A DNA stretch of 64,000 bases from NCEH01 sp043195125. GTDB lineage: Bacteria > Pseudomonadota > Alphaproteobacteria > Rhizobiales > Xanthobacteraceae. The notes beneath the pieces were generated by a model. It did not search any database. It saw nothing but the letters and a program-made list of their open reading frames with translations, and was not told the DNA's origin. Location: assembly GCF_043195125.1 (NCBI RefSeq), contig NZ_JBAFWR010000008.1; one strand, given 5' to 3'. The position numbers and the translations under genes were made by a program. Shown piece after piece: positions 26,141-35,570 of the stretch (the stretch's first letter is position 1; each line of letters starts with the position of its first letter).

Positions 26141-27097
26141 TCATTTGGGGATTGCGGCGCGCAGGGCGCCGGCCAGGGCTTCCATATGCGCGCGCCCGGT
26201 GCCGCAGCAGCCGCCGAGAATGCGCAGGCGATAGTCGCGCCGCACCTCCATCATGGCTTGGGCGAAGGCCTCGGGCTGGCCTTCCTCCAGGCGGTCGAGA
26301 TCGTTCAGCGCCTCAGGCGGCAAGGTGGAGGCATTGGCCTTCAGCCCGGCGAGCCGGCCCATATGCGCGCCGAGCGCGGGGGCGGCGCGTTCCGCCGCGG
26401 CGAAGCGGGTGGGATGGGTGCAGCCCACCATATAGTGCAGCGGCGGCGGGGCGAGCGTGGCATCGAGGCGGTCCATCACCTCGGCATAGGGCGTGCCGTC
26501 GCGCAGCGTGCCATCGGTATTCACCACCGGCGCCAGCACATAGGGCAGGCCGGTGGCGGCCATGGCGCGCGCGACACCCTCCAGCTCCGCCGCGCCGGCG
26601 AAGGTGGGGGCATAGAGCAGGTCCACGCCCAGCCCGGCGAGGATCCGTGCCTGTTCGCCATGATAGGCGGCGGCGGTGGCGACGTCCGGGGCGTGGGCGG
26701 CGTCATAGCCGTCGCCGCGCGGGCCGATCACGCCGGCGATCATCGCGCTGTCCTCAAGGCCCTTTTCGGCGCGCAGCTCTTTGAGCAGGCGCACCGCTTC
26801 CCCATTCACCCGCGCCACATCGCCCGGCGCCGTGAAGCCGAGGCGGGCGAGGCAATCGCGATGGGCGCGCCAGGTGGGCGTGCCGATCTGGATCGGCAGG
26901 TCGTGCCGGGCCGCGATGTCGAGATATTCCCCATAGATACGGGCGAGCACATGCCGCTCGCCATCCCGGAACAGGGGCAGGAACGCGGCGAATTCCGGCA
27001 GGTCGAGATGCGCTTCGAAGATCAGCCGGGTTTCCAGGCCGCCGTCGGCGAGAATGGCGGGGGCGGTGCGCAGCAGGTGTTCGAAACGCGCCGCCAT
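26141..27097 (-). CDS. Homocysteine S-methyltransferase family protein
   Basis: A 318-residue TIM-barrel enzyme of the MmuM/BHMT family, which transfers a methyl group from donors such as S-methylmethionine or betaine to homocysteine. The three zinc-binding cysteines are present: one in YMVGCTHPTRF and a Cys-Cys pair in LGGCCGTGRAH near the C-terminus. The N-terminal ILADGGLETRLIFE block is typical. The donor cannot be decided from the sequence. It lies 22 bases behind fabI on the same strand and may be read through from the fab genes, but no functional link is evident. Confidence 0.85.
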   Translation of the reverse strand: MAARFEHLLRTAPAILADGGLETRLIFEAHLDLPEFAAFLPLFRDGERHVLARIYGEYLDIAARHDLPIQIGTPTWRAHRDCLARLGFTAPGDVARVNGEAVRLLKELRAEKGLEDSAMIAGVIGPRGDGYDAAHAPDVATAAAYHGEQARILAGLGVDLLYAPTFAGAAELEGVARAMAATGLPYVLAPVVNTDGTLRDGTPYAEVMDRLDATLAPPPLHYMVGCTHPTRFAAAERAAPALGAHMGRLAGLKANASTLPPEALNDLDRLEEGQPEAFAQAMMEVRRDYRLRILGGCCGTGRAHMEALAGALRAAIPK

Positions 27098-27119
27098 GCC
27101 TGCCTCCCGGTTGCGGCCG

Positions 27120-27968
27120 CTATTCGGCGGCCTTGGCGGAAAGATCGCCGGCGAGCTTCGCTTCGGCGTCTTCCTGGGTCTTCAGCACGTCGGGATGCGG
27201 CATGGAGATGATGTTGTAGCCGCTGTCCACGAAATGGGTTTCACCCGTGACGCCGGTGGACAGGTCCGACAGCAAATACAGCGCGGAATTGCCCACTTCC
27301 TCGATGCTCACCGTGCGGCGCAGCGGGGCATGGCGCTTCTGGTAATTGAACATCAGCCGCGCGTCGGCGATGCCGGCGCCCGCCAGAGTCCGCACCGGGC
27401 CGGCGGAAAGGGCGTTCACGCGGATGCCGGCCGGGCCGAAATCGGCGGCCAGATAGCGCACGCTCGCCTCCAGCGCCGCCTTCGCGACGCCCATCACATT
27501 GTAATTGGGCATCACGCGGGTGGAGCCGCCGAAGGTCAGGGTCAGCAGCGCGCCGCCCTTGGGCATGAGGTCCGCCGCCCGCTTGGCGATCTCGGTGAAG
27601 GAGAAGCAGGAGATGATCATGGTGCGGGAGAAATTCTCCCGGCTGCTGTCGGCGTAGCGGCCCTTCAGCTCCGATTTGTCGGAGAAGGCGACGGCATGGA
27701 CCACGAAGTCCAGCGTGCCCCATTCCTCCCGCAGGCGGGCGAACAGCCCGTCCACGCTGGCGAGGTCCTCCACGTCGCAGGGCGCGATGATGGAGGAGCC
27801 GAGGCTCTCCGCCAGCGGGCGCACCCGCTTGGCCATGGCCTCGCCCTGATGGGTGAAGGCCAGTTCGGCGCCCTGACCGGCCAAGGCCTTGGCGATGCCC
27901 CATGCGATGGAATGGTCGTTGGCCACCCCCATCACGAGGCCGCGCTTGCCTTTCATCAGGTCCTGCAT
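27120..27968 (-). CDS. fabI: Enoyl-[acyl-carrier-protein] reductase (NADH) FabI
   Basis: A 282-residue SDR-type enzyme that carries out the last reduction of fatty acid elongation. The atypical cofactor motif GVANDHSIAWGIAKAL is at the N-terminus, and the FabI Tyr-x6-Lys catalytic pair is in NYNVMGVAKAALE. SAGPVRTLAGAGI matches the substrate loop. Together with fabA and fabB upstream on the same strand it forms the rhizobial fabA-fabB-fabI set, although a 178-base gap with a small hairpin separates it from fabB. Confidence 0.95.
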   Translation of the reverse strand: MQDLMKGKRGLVMGVANDHSIAWGIAKALAGQGAELAFTHQGEAMAKRVRPLAESLGSSIIAPCDVEDLASVDGLFARLREEWGTLDFVVHAVAFSDKSELKGRYADSSRENFSRTMIISCFSFTEIAKRAADLMPKGGALLTLTFGGSTRVMPNYNVMGVAKAALEASVRYLAADFGPAGIRVNALSAGPVRTLAGAGIADARLMFNYQKRHAPLRRTVSIEEVGNSALYLLSDLSTGVTGETHFVDSGYNIISMPHPDVLKTQEDAEAKLAGDLSAKAAE

Positions 27969-28146
27969 TGCCTGCTACCCCAGGTGCGACCCGTCGGGTC
28001 GGAAACATTTCAAACGGCGATTATCAGACCTTGCCGTCAGAAACCATCGCCAAGTCGCCGAGGCGGCTCCGAACCCGATCACCTGGCATTTCAGAACATG
28101 ACGGCTGCGCCTTTGCCGTGGCCGACCGTCGCATCCCCAGGCAGGC

Positions 28147-29364
28147 TCAGGCGTCGAGATGCTTCAGCACGAGGCTCGCATTGGCGCCGCCGAAGCCGAA
28201 GCCGTTCGACAGCACATGGCCGAGCTTCGCATTGTCGACCCGCTCGCGCACGATCGGCATGTCGGCGAAGGCCGGGTCGATCTCGTCGATATGGGCGCTC
28301 TTGGTGATGAAGCCGTTCTGCATCATCAGGATGGAATAGATCGCCTCGTGCACGCCCGTGGCGCCCTGGGAATGGCCGGTGAGCGACTTGGTGGCGGAGA
28401 TCGGCGGACATTTGTCGCCGAACACCGCGCGGATCGCCTCGATTTCCTTCAGATCGCCGATGGGCGTGGAGGTGGCGTGCGGGTTGATATAGTCGATCGG
28501 CGCCTTGATGGAGGAGAGCGCCAGCTTCATCGCCCGCTCGGCGCCTTCGCCCGAGGGGGCCACCATGTCCGAGCCGTCGGAGGTCGCGCCATAGCCGGCG
28601 ATTTCCGCATAGATGCGGGCGCCGCGCGCCTTGGCGTGCTCCAGCTCCTCGAGCACCAGAACGCCCGCGCCGCCGGAGATGACGAAGCCGTCGCGGTCCT
28701 TGTCATAGGCGCGCGAGGCGACCGCGGGGCGGTCGTTGAAATTGGAGGACATGGCGCCCATGCCGTCGAACAGCACGGAGAGCGTCCAGTCCAGGTCCTC
28801 GCAGCCGCCGGCGAAGATCATGTCCTGCTTGCCGAACTGGATCAGCTCGTAGGCATTGCCGATGCAGATGTTGGTGGTCGCGCAGGCGGCCGAGATGGAA
28901 TAGCTCAGGCCCTTGATCTTGAACCAGGTGGAGAGCGTCGCCGATGCGGTGGAGGACATGGCCTTCGGCACCGCGAACGGGCCGACGCGCTTGGGTCCCT
29001 TGGTCCGGGCGATGTCGGCGGCTTCCACGATGGTCTTGGTGGAGGAACCGCCGGAGCCCATGATGAGGCCCGTGCGCTCGCTGGAAATCTCGGCCTGTTC
29101 CAAGCCCGCGTCACGGATCGCCTGGTCCATGGCCACGTGGTTCCACGCAGTACCGCCGCCGTGGAAGCGCATGGCGCGCCGGTCCACGACCTCGTCGGCC
29201 TTCAGCGTCGGCGCGCCCTGCACCTGCGAGCGGAAGCCCAGCTTGGCATAGTCTTCCGCGAACGTAACGCCGCTGCGGGCTTCGTGCAGGCTGGCCAGGA
29301 CTTCCTGGGTGGAATTACCGATGGACGATACAATGCCCATACCGGTCACGACGACGCGACGCAT
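28147..29364 (-). CDS. fabB: Beta-ketoacyl-ACP synthase I FabB
   Basis: A 405-residue condensing enzyme needed to elongate cis-3-decenoyl-ACP in unsaturated fatty acid synthesis. Thiolase-fold motifs are complete: the nucleophilic Cys in ISAACATTNICIGNAYELI, His in NPHATSTPIGDL and the Lys/His pair in ATKSLTGHSQGATG. The C-terminal GFGFGGANASLVL loop is present. It lies 54 bases downstream of fabA, which argues for co-transcription and for the FabB rather than FabF assignment. Confidence 0.94.
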   Translation of the reverse strand: MRRVVVTGMGIVSSIGNSTQEVLASLHEARSGVTFAEDYAKLGFRSQVQGAPTLKADEVVDRRAMRFHGGGTAWNHVAMDQAIRDAGLEQAEISSERTGLIMGSGGSSTKTIVEAADIARTKGPKRVGPFAVPKAMSSTASATLSTWFKIKGLSYSISAACATTNICIGNAYELIQFGKQDMIFAGGCEDLDWTLSVLFDGMGAMSSNFNDRPAVASRAYDKDRDGFVISGGAGVLVLEELEHAKARGARIYAEIAGYGATSDGSDMVAPSGEGAERAMKLALSSIKAPIDYINPHATSTPIGDLKEIEAIRAVFGDKCPPISATKSLTGHSQGATGVHEAIYSILMMQNGFITKSAHIDEIDPAFADMPIVRERVDNAKLGHVLSNGFGFGGANASLVLKHLDA

Positions 29365-29418
29365 GTCACCTCCCTAAATCGGACCGGCACCTTGGCCGGC
29401 AATCGTGGCGGAGCGGTG

Positions 29419-29949
29419 TCAGCCGCCCACCGGCGCCGCCGCGTCCGCCTGGAACAAACCGACCTTCAGATCCTTGGCGCGGTAGATCACCGTGCCGTCG
29501 GCTTCCAGCCAGCCGTCGGCGATGCCGAGCACCAGCTTGGAGCGCATGACGCGCTTGAACTCGATGCCATAGACCACCTTGGAGATGGTGGGCAGCACCT
29601 GGCCTGAGAATTTCAGTTCGCCGAGGCCGAGCGCCCGCCCGCGCCCGGTGGAGCCGAGCCAGCCGAGATAGAAGCCCACCAGCTGCCACATGGCGTCCAG
29701 CCCCAGGCAGCCCGGCATCACCGGATCGCCCTTGAAGTGGCAATCGAAGAACCAAAGGTCCGGACGCACGGCGAGTTCCGCGCGCATGAAGCCCTTGCCG
29801 AATTCGCCGCCGGTCTCGGAGATCTCCGCGATACGGTCGAACATGAGCATGGGAGGCAGCGGCAACTGGGCGTTGCCGGGACCGAACAGTTCGCCGCGTC
29901 CGCATGCGAGGAGGTCTTCATACTCGAAGCTGGTCTGCCGCTCGGCCAT
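29419..29949 (-). CDS. fabA: 3-hydroxydecanoyl-ACP dehydratase/isomerase FabA
   Basis: A 176-residue hot-dog-fold enzyme that dehydrates 3-hydroxydecanoyl-ACP and isomerises the trans-2 to the cis-3 double bond, the branch point for unsaturated fatty acids. The active-site block FFDCHFKGDPVMPGCLGLDAM contains the catalytic His; Asp lies in GLDAMWQL. The N-terminus MAERQTSFEYEDLLACGRG matches homologues, so the start is placed at 29949; in-frame ATG 29967 or TTG 30003 would add 6 or 18 residues. Confidence 0.93.
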   Translation of the reverse strand: MAERQTSFEYEDLLACGRGELFGPGNAQLPLPPMLMFDRIAEISETGGEFGKGFMRAELAVRPDLWFFDCHFKGDPVMPGCLGLDAMWQLVGFYLGWLGSTGRGRALGLGELKFSGQVLPTISKVVYGIEFKRVMRSKLVLGIADGWLEADGTVIYRAKDLKVGLFQADAAAPVGG

Positions 29950-30200
29950 TCTAACGGGTATCGCCATTCTGCCCACGAAGGGGTGAGTTTCGTTATACCT
30001 CAAGGTCCGGCAAGGCCAGGCTCGAGGTTGCGCGCGTTGTGAGCGCGGGCACTCCCTATCATAGGAGGGGGCGCGCTCAAAGTCATGAAAGCGTCACGCC
30101 GTCCCCTGTGGCGCGCGGCCGCCCCGCGCGTGGGCTCGTGCCTGTGGTGCGAGCGGCCATTCGCCGCTGGCCTCGCGTCCAATCGAGGCCGTGTCGCGCC

Positions 30201-31667
30201 TCAGCGCCCGCCAAGCGGTGAAAACCGGCGCAGAAGCGGCCAGCGGTCGGAAGCCGAGGGCACCAGCCCGAGCACCAGCGTCAGCAGCGCGCCGAGCGCC
30301 AGCACCGGTCCCGCCAGCAGGAACAGGGCCAGCGGCCCGGCCCAGGCGTGCGCCGCGACCACCGCCGCGAGCAGGAACAGCGCCACCAGAGCGAGCCGGC
30401 CGAACGGATAGGCGATTCGCGCGTAATGGTAGGAAATCGCCAGCGTGAGGACGAAGCGCAGCACCTGTGCGGCCAATGTCGCGCCGATGGCGCCGGCGAC
30501 CCCATAGCGCGGGATGCACACGAAATAGAGCGCGATGACCACGCCCGCCGCCACCAGATTGATGGCCAGCGGGGCGAAGCCGTCCTTGCGGAGGAAGCAG
30601 CCCACCGCCACCAGGGATGTGGATTCCTGCACCACATAGATCAGCGCCAGCCACGGCACGTAGATTGCGGCGGCATGGAAGGCCGGCGGCGTCATGACGG
30701 TGATGACGAACGGGCCGGCGAACGCGACGCCCGCCGCCGCCAGAAGCGTGATGATGATGCCCACACCAACCATGCTGGCGCTGCGGTCCGCGCCGTGGGG
30801 TTCCTCCAGCACGATGAAGCGCTTGGGCATCCACCACATGTGGAACGGCTGGAGCAGGACGGCGGTGAGCACGCCGATGCGCACCGCGACGCCGTAAAGG
30901 CCGAGTTCGGCCGGGTCTACCGTGTCGGCCAGGATCCAGCGGTCGAAGGTGCCGAGCGCGAATGCGGCGATGCCCGAGAGCAGCAGCGGCACCACATAGA
31001 GCGCCAGGCCCGGCCAATCGATGCCGCGCAGGCGGATGCCGGTGTCCTTCACTACCAACCACACCATGGCCAGCGTCTGTGCCGCAGCCGAAACGGCGGT
31101 GGCGATCAGGATGCCGATGACGCCGAAACCCGCGAACAGCAGGCTGATGGAGAGCAGCGCGAACAGCACCGTGCGGCCGAGGCTGAGGGCGAGGAAGGTG
31201 CCCGCCTGTCCGCGAATCCGCAGCCAGGTGAGGCCCACCGCCAGCAACCCCTCGGTGCACAGGGCGATCAGCAGCATGCGCACTTCCCAGGCCGTGGGGG
31301 TGCCGGGCAGAACCTTGGCGAGCGGCACGGCGCACAGCAGCCCGGCGGCGCCGAACACAAGAGCGGTCAGCAGCGCCACGCCGAACATTTCGGCGCACAC
31401 GCGCCGCCGCTCGTCCCAGCCCGCCGCTGCGCCGACGAACCGGCTCAGCGCCGTGGGCAGCGCCAGCGCGAACAATTGCGAGCCGACGTCCGCGAAGGCG
31501 AGCAGCACTTCCAGATGGCCGTAATCGTCTGCGGAGAGAAAGCGCGTGTTGACCGGCAGCAGGATCAGGCCGATCGCCCGCACCATGATGATGCCGGTGG
31601 CGTAATACAGGCTCTCGCGTACCCCGGCCGGCAGTCGCTGGAGGCTGAAGCGGGTCCAGAACGTCAT
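30201..31667 (-). CDS. Polysaccharide flippase (Wzx/MATE-like)
   Basis: A 488-residue protein with about 12-14 hydrophobic segments spread over its whole length. It begins with a short basic N-terminus followed by YYATGIIMVRAIGLILLPV, and the layout is that of oligosaccharide flippases, which carry lipid-linked repeat units across the inner membrane. It is divergent from a family 2 glycosyltransferase and about 4 kb from a polysaccharide polymerase cluster, so a part in exopolysaccharide or O-antigen export is likely. The exact substrate is unknown. Confidence 0.82.
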   Translation of the reverse strand: MTFWTRFSLQRLPAGVRESLYYATGIIMVRAIGLILLPVNTRFLSADDYGHLEVLLAFADVGSQLFALALPTALSRFVGAAAGWDERRRVCAEMFGVALLTALVFGAAGLLCAVPLAKVLPGTPTAWEVRMLLIALCTEGLLAVGLTWLRIRGQAGTFLALSLGRTVLFALLSISLLFAGFGVIGILIATAVSAAAQTLAMVWLVVKDTGIRLRGIDWPGLALYVVPLLLSGIAAFALGTFDRWILADTVDPAELGLYGVAVRIGVLTAVLLQPFHMWWMPKRFIVLEEPHGADRSASMVGVGIIITLLAAAGVAFAGPFVITVMTPPAFHAAAIYVPWLALIYVVQESTSLVAVGCFLRKDGFAPLAINLVAAGVVIALYFVCIPRYGVAGAIGATLAAQVLRFVLTLAISYHYARIAYPFGRLALVALFLLAAVVAAHAWAGPLALFLLAGPVLALGALLTLVLGLVPSASDRWPLLRRFSPLGGR

Positions 31668-31846
31668 TGCGCCTCTATCCGCCCGCGATCCGTTCCGGCG
31701 ATCGCGCGGAAGATTCCCTTTTCCCCGATTCCGCGCAAGCCATTTCGGCCGCCTGCAACGGCCTAAACCGTGGCGGGTGCGGCGCGAGCGCCGCTATGGA
31801 CGGGGCCGGGGGCCGTGCTAAGGCAGGCGGGAAGTTCGGGGGGACC

Positions 31847-32776
31847 ATGCGGCCGATCTGTTCCATCGTCATACCGACGCGCAATTGCCTTGCCTATCTG
31901 CCCAAGGCGCTCGAGAGCATTCGCCTCCAAGGGGTGGACGGGCTGGAGATCCTGGTGGCCGACGACGGCTCCACGGACGGCACCGACGCCTTTCTCGCGC
32001 AGCAGGCGGGCCGCTGGCCGGCGCTGCGGGTGCTGTCCACCGGCGGCATCGGCCCGGCGCGGGCGCGCAACCACGCCATCGATCGTGCCGAAGGCGAATT
32101 GATCGCCTTTCTCGACGCCGACGACGTGTGGCTGGAGAACAAGCTGGCGCGCCAGCTCGCCTTCCACGCGGCCAATCCCGATGTGGCGTTGACCGGCACC
32201 GACTATCGTTTCGTCAACGAGTCGGGCCAGACCTTCAGCACTTTTTTCGATCTGGTGAAGCCGGACGAATTCTTCTTCGGCGCGCCCGCGTTCCAGCGCA
32301 TCGCGGACCCCTGCGCGGCGCTGCTCGGCTGCAATCTCATCGGCACCTCCACTGCCGTGGCGCGCACGGCGGCGCTGAAGGAGGCCGGCGGCTTTCCCAC
32401 CGACGTGCCCTCCGCCTCCGACTGGGCGCTGTGGCTCAGAATAGCCGACCGCCACCCGGTGGCCATCTCGGGCGCGATGCTGGTGGACTATCTCGACCGG
32501 CCGGGCAGCGTTTCCAAGAATGTGGCCGCGCGCATCGCGGCGCTGCATGCCATCGTCGATGCCTATGCGGACCGCACCAGCCCGGCGATGGTGAAGGCGA
32601 TCCGCCGGGCGCGCACCCAGATCACCCTGGTGGAGGCGGAAGCCGACCTTTCGGCCGGCCGGGCATGGGCCTCGCTGGCCGGGCGACTCAAGGCATTCGC
32701 CGGCGATCCCTCGCCGGAAATCGCGCGCGGCATCGCGGCAAGCCTGCTGGTGAGCATCGGCGCGCGCTCGGTCTGA
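31847..32776 (+). CDS. Family 2 glycosyltransferase
   Basis: A 309-residue GT-A fold enzyme. The nucleotide-sugar site starts at the N-terminus (CSIVIPTRNCLAYL), with VADDGSTDGTDAF and the metal-binding FLDADDVWLENK. Later blocks GTDYRFVNESG and ASDWALWLRIADRH fit GT2 proteins acting on lipid-linked or cell-surface glycans. Without a membrane segment it is probably cytoplasmic at the membrane face. The start at ATG 31847 is chosen because TCGGGGGGA precedes it and the fold begins at once; upstream in-frame codons would add about 60 unrelated residues. It is divergent from the flippase. Confidence 0.88.
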   Translation: MRPICSIVIPTRNCLAYLPKALESIRLQGVDGLEILVADDGSTDGTDAFLAQQAGRWPALRVLSTGGIGPARARNHAIDRAEGELIAFLDADDVWLENKLARQLAFHAANPDVALTGTDYRFVNESGQTFSTFFDLVKPDEFFFGAPAFQRIADPCAALLGCNLIGTSTAVARTAALKEAGGFPTDVPSASDWALWLRIADRHPVAISGAMLVDYLDRPGSVSKNVAARIAALHAIVDAYADRTSPAMVKAIRRARTQITLVEAEADLSAGRAWASLAGRLKAFAGDPSPEIARGIAASLLVSIGARSV

Positions 32777-32922
32777 CCACGTTTTGCGCGTTCGCCTGCC
32801 TGTTTGGCGGGCGCGGAGGTCGCAAAGCGGGCCGGACCGCGGGAAAGGCGCCCGGCGTTGCGCGCGGGGCTTGCATCGTGGCGCGCTGGCGGCGAATCTC
32901 TTCGCGCAGAAGTGAGATCCTC

Positions 32923-33741
32923 ATGTCCGACAGCGCAGTGATCGTCCGCCGCAGCCTTCATGGTGCCCTGGTGCCCCTGGTGCGCGATTTGATCCTCGGC
33001 GGCGAGCTTCAGCCCGGCGACAAGATCGCCGAGCAGGCCCTGTGCGCCCGGTTCGGCGTGTCGCGCACGCCGCTGCGGGAGGCGTTGAAGGTGCTGGCCG
33101 CCGAGGGATTGCTGACGCTCACGCCCAATCGCGGCGCTATGGTCGCGCGCCTCTCGGACGGCGAGATCGACGCGCTGTTCCCGATCATGGGGGCGCTGGA
33201 GGCGCTGGCGGGGGAACTGGCCTGCGCGCGAATCACCGACCTCCAGCTCGCCGAGCTGAAGGCCATGCACGAGGCCATGGTGGCGCATTATCGCGCCGGC
33301 CAGTCGGCGCCCTATCTCAATCTCAACCGGGCGTTCCACGAGGCGCTGTTCGAGATCGCCGACAATGCGCCGCTGACCCAGCTCTATAATTCCATGATGG
33401 TGCGCATCCACGCCATCCGCTTCGTCGCCCGCAAGTCGCCGGCGCGCTGGCGGGAGGCGGTGGAGGATCATGAGCGCATGATGGAGGCGCTGATCGCCCG
33501 CGACGGGCCCACACTCGGCGCGATCCTGCGCGAGCACCTGCGCCACAAGGCGCAGATGGTGCACGAATCCCTCGCCGGCCGGCCCGCCTCGGAAGAGGAA
33601 GCGGAAACCGCCACGCGTCAGCGCAAGTCCGCGCCGACGGCTTCTGCGACCGAGGAAAAGCCGTCCGCGCGCAAATGGGCGGCGAGTTCGTCGCGCACCC
33701 GCACCACCAAGCCCGGCCCCTTGAACACCAGCGCGGAATAG
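32923..33741 (+). CDS. GntR-family regulator (FadR/FCD subfamily)
   Basis: A 272-residue DNA-binding protein. The winged helix spans about 10-75 (GDKIAEQALCARFGVSRTPL, REALKVLAAEGLLTLTPNRG). The FCD ligand domain follows to about 215, with the metal-binding pattern including LNRAFHEALFEIADN and ILREHLRHKAQM. The last 50 or so residues, rich in Ser, Thr, Lys and Arg, are not part of the fold and are encoded on DNA that overlaps the end of pyrD on the other strand. The ATG at 32923 follows AGTGAGATCC. The ligand and target are unknown; neither neighbour is an obvious catabolic operon. Confidence 0.88.
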   Translation: MSDSAVIVRRSLHGALVPLVRDLILGGELQPGDKIAEQALCARFGVSRTPLREALKVLAAEGLLTLTPNRGAMVARLSDGEIDALFPIMGALEALAGELACARITDLQLAELKAMHEAMVAHYRAGQSAPYLNLNRAFHEALFEIADNAPLTQLYNSMMVRIHAIRFVARKSPARWREAVEDHERMMEALIARDGPTLGAILREHLRHKAQMVHESLAGRPASEEEAETATRQRKSAPTASATEEKPSARKWAASSSRTRTTKPGPLNTSAE

Positions 33742-34682
33742 AGCTGCACCAAGCTCGCCCCGGCGCGGATCTTGGCATAAGCGTCGGCACCCGAGGCGAT
33801 GCCGCCGCAGCCGATCAGCGGAATGCGGCCCTGCGTGAGGCGCGCCAGCGCGGCGAGCCGCTCTGTGGAGAGCGCCATGAGCGGCTTGCCGGAGAGGCCG
33901 CCGGTCTCGGTCTTTTGGATGCTGCGCAGGCTCGCGGGCCGCGACAGCGTGGTGTTGCCGAGGATGATGCCGTCGGCACGGGTTTCCAGCACCACTTCGA
34001 CGATGTCGGCGAGCGCCGCGTCGTCGAGGTCGGGGGCGATCTTCACCAGCAGCGGCGGCCGGCCGGCGGGATCGGGAATGCTCTCGTTGCGGGCGGCGAT
34101 GGCGTGGCCGATCAGCCGTCCCATCTCGGTGCGTGCCTGCAGGTCCCGCAGGCCCGGTGTGTTGGGCGAGGAGAGGTTGCACACGAGATAGTCGGCGAGG
34201 CGGCAGGTGGCCGAGATGCCGGCGGCATAATCCTCGCTCGCGTCCTCGGTTTCCTTGTTCTTTCCCACATTGGCGCCGACGATTCCGCCGGAACCGAGCC
34301 GCTTGCCCAGCCGGTAGATGAAGGGGGCGAGCCCCTCCGAATTGAACCCGAAGCGGTTGATGACGCCGTTATCCTCGTCCAGGCGAAACAAGCGCGGCTT
34401 GGGGTTTCCCGGCTGCGGGCGGGGCGTCACCGACCCTGCCTCGACGAAGCCGAACCCCATGCGCAACAGCGGGTCGAGCACTTCGGCATGCTTGTCGAAC
34501 CCGGCGGCGAGGCCGATCGGATTGGGAAAATCCAGGTTCCACACGCGGGTCGCGAGAATGGGGTCGGCCGGCGTCCGCACGGTCGGCCCGAAACCCGCGC
34601 GCAAGGCGCGGATCGCGAGGGCATGGGCGGTCTCGGGCGAGATGCGGCTCAGCGCCGGACGCAGGAGCGGGTAGAGATCCAT
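33618..34682 (-). CDS. pyrD: Dihydroorotate dehydrogenase (quinone), class 2
   Basis: A 354-residue membrane-associated flavoenzyme of pyrimidine synthesis that passes electrons to quinone. The N-terminal amphipathic helix (MDLYPLLRPALSRI) marks class 2. The FMN and substrate blocks are present: GLAAGFDKHAEVL, GSVTPRPQPGNPKPRLFRL and LVCNLSSPNTPGLRDLQ with the catalytic Ser, then LIGCGGIASGADAYAKI. The start at 34682 begins the protein at the normal helix; an ATG 39 bases upstream is less likely. It lies 10 bases behind pyrE, so the two form an operon. Its last 124 bases overlap the convergent gntR gene. Confidence 0.95.
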   Translation of the reverse strand: MDLYPLLRPALSRISPETAHALAIRALRAGFGPTVRTPADPILATRVWNLDFPNPIGLAAGFDKHAEVLDPLLRMGFGFVEAGSVTPRPQPGNPKPRLFRLDEDNGVINRFGFNSEGLAPFIYRLGKRLGSGGIVGANVGKNKETEDASEDYAAGISATCRLADYLVCNLSSPNTPGLRDLQARTEMGRLIGHAIAARNESIPDPAGRPPLLVKIAPDLDDAALADIVEVVLETRADGIILGNTTLSRPASLRSIQKTETGGLSGKPLMALSTERLAALARLTQGRIPLIGCGGIASGADAYAKIRAGASLVQLYSALVFKGPGLVVRVRDELAAHLRADGFSSVAEAVGADLR

Positions 34683-34692
34683 CGCGCGGCGA

Positions 34693-35391
34693 CTATTCGG
34701 CCATCTGCGCGACGCCGCCATGGGCTTTCGACCAGGAATGGGGATCGTTCAGGAAGGATTCGATCTCCGCCACCTGGGCTGCGGGGAACAAATTCTGCCG
34801 CTTCACCTCGGCCAGGATATCCCACCAGGTGAGCAGGCGATGCAGCGACAGGCCGGATTCGGCGAACACGCCGGCGGCCTCGGCGAAGATGTCGTAATAG
34901 AAGAACACGAAGCAATGCTGGCATTCCGCGCCGGCGGTGCGCAGGGCGTTGACGAAATTGACCTTGCTGCGCCCGTCGGTGGTGAGATCCTCCACCAGCA
35001 GCACCCGCTCGCCGGGCGACAAATGCCCCTCGATCTGGGCATTGCGGCCGAAGCCCTTGGGCTTCTTGCGGATATATTGCATCGGCAACATCATGCGGTC
35101 GGAGATCCAGGCCGCGAACGGGATGCCCGCCGTCTCGCCGCCGGCGACGCTGTCGAACTTCTCGAAGCCGATCTCGCGATAGAGGGTGGAGACCGCGAAA
35201 TCCACCAGGGCCTGCCGCACGCGCGGAAACGAGATCAGCCGGCGGCAATCGATATAGACCGGACTCGCCCAGCCCGAGGTGAAGATGAAGGGCTCGCCGG
35301 ACGAGAAGCGCACCGCCTCCACTTCGAGGAACATGCGCGCCGAAAGCTCGGCAATGGTGGCCTTATCCGGGAAAGCTGTGACATTGGCCAT
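34693..35391 (-). CDS. pyrE: Orotate phosphoribosyltransferase
   Basis: A 232-residue enzyme joining orotate and PRPP to give OMP. The PRPP-binding loop reads RVLLVEDLTTDGRSKVNFV, the rhizobial variant of the usual DDVITTG motif. FTSGWASPVYIDCRRLI and GGETAGIPFAAWIS are family blocks. The start MANVTAFPDKATI at 35391 is preferred; an in-frame ATG at 35433 would add 14 residues. It is the first gene of a pyrE-pyrD pair, two successive steps of UMP synthesis being pyrD then pyrE. Confidence 0.93.
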   Translation of the reverse strand: MANVTAFPDKATIAELSARMFLEVEAVRFSSGEPFIFTSGWASPVYIDCRRLISFPRVRQALVDFAVSTLYREIGFEKFDSVAGGETAGIPFAAWISDRMMLPMQYIRKKPKGFGRNAQIEGHLSPGERVLLVEDLTTDGRSKVNFVNALRTAGAECQHCFVFFYYDIFAEAAGVFAESGLSLHRLLTWWDILAEVKRQNLFPAAQVAEIESFLNDPHSWSKAHGGVAQMAE

Positions 35392-35570
35392 GATCGGCGG
35401 CGCCCCTGGTTCGTTCGTGTGCGGAAAACGCATATATCAGAGCCGGCGTCCATGGGCACCCGGCCGTGTGCCAGTGAAGATGTGCGCCCCGTGCAGGGCT
35501 GGCGGCGTACGGCCGCAGGGGCAGGCTGGCGGGTCGGGCGGCCGGGTTCAGCGGCGGAAACGGGGGCGGC

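Noticed and set aside
31885..32922. An open frame running from within the glycosyltransferase gene into gntR, suggesting a 618-residue fusion
   Set aside because: The upstream part is out of frame with the real glycosyltransferase and is Arg/Gly-rich noise; the regulator has a good start at 32923.
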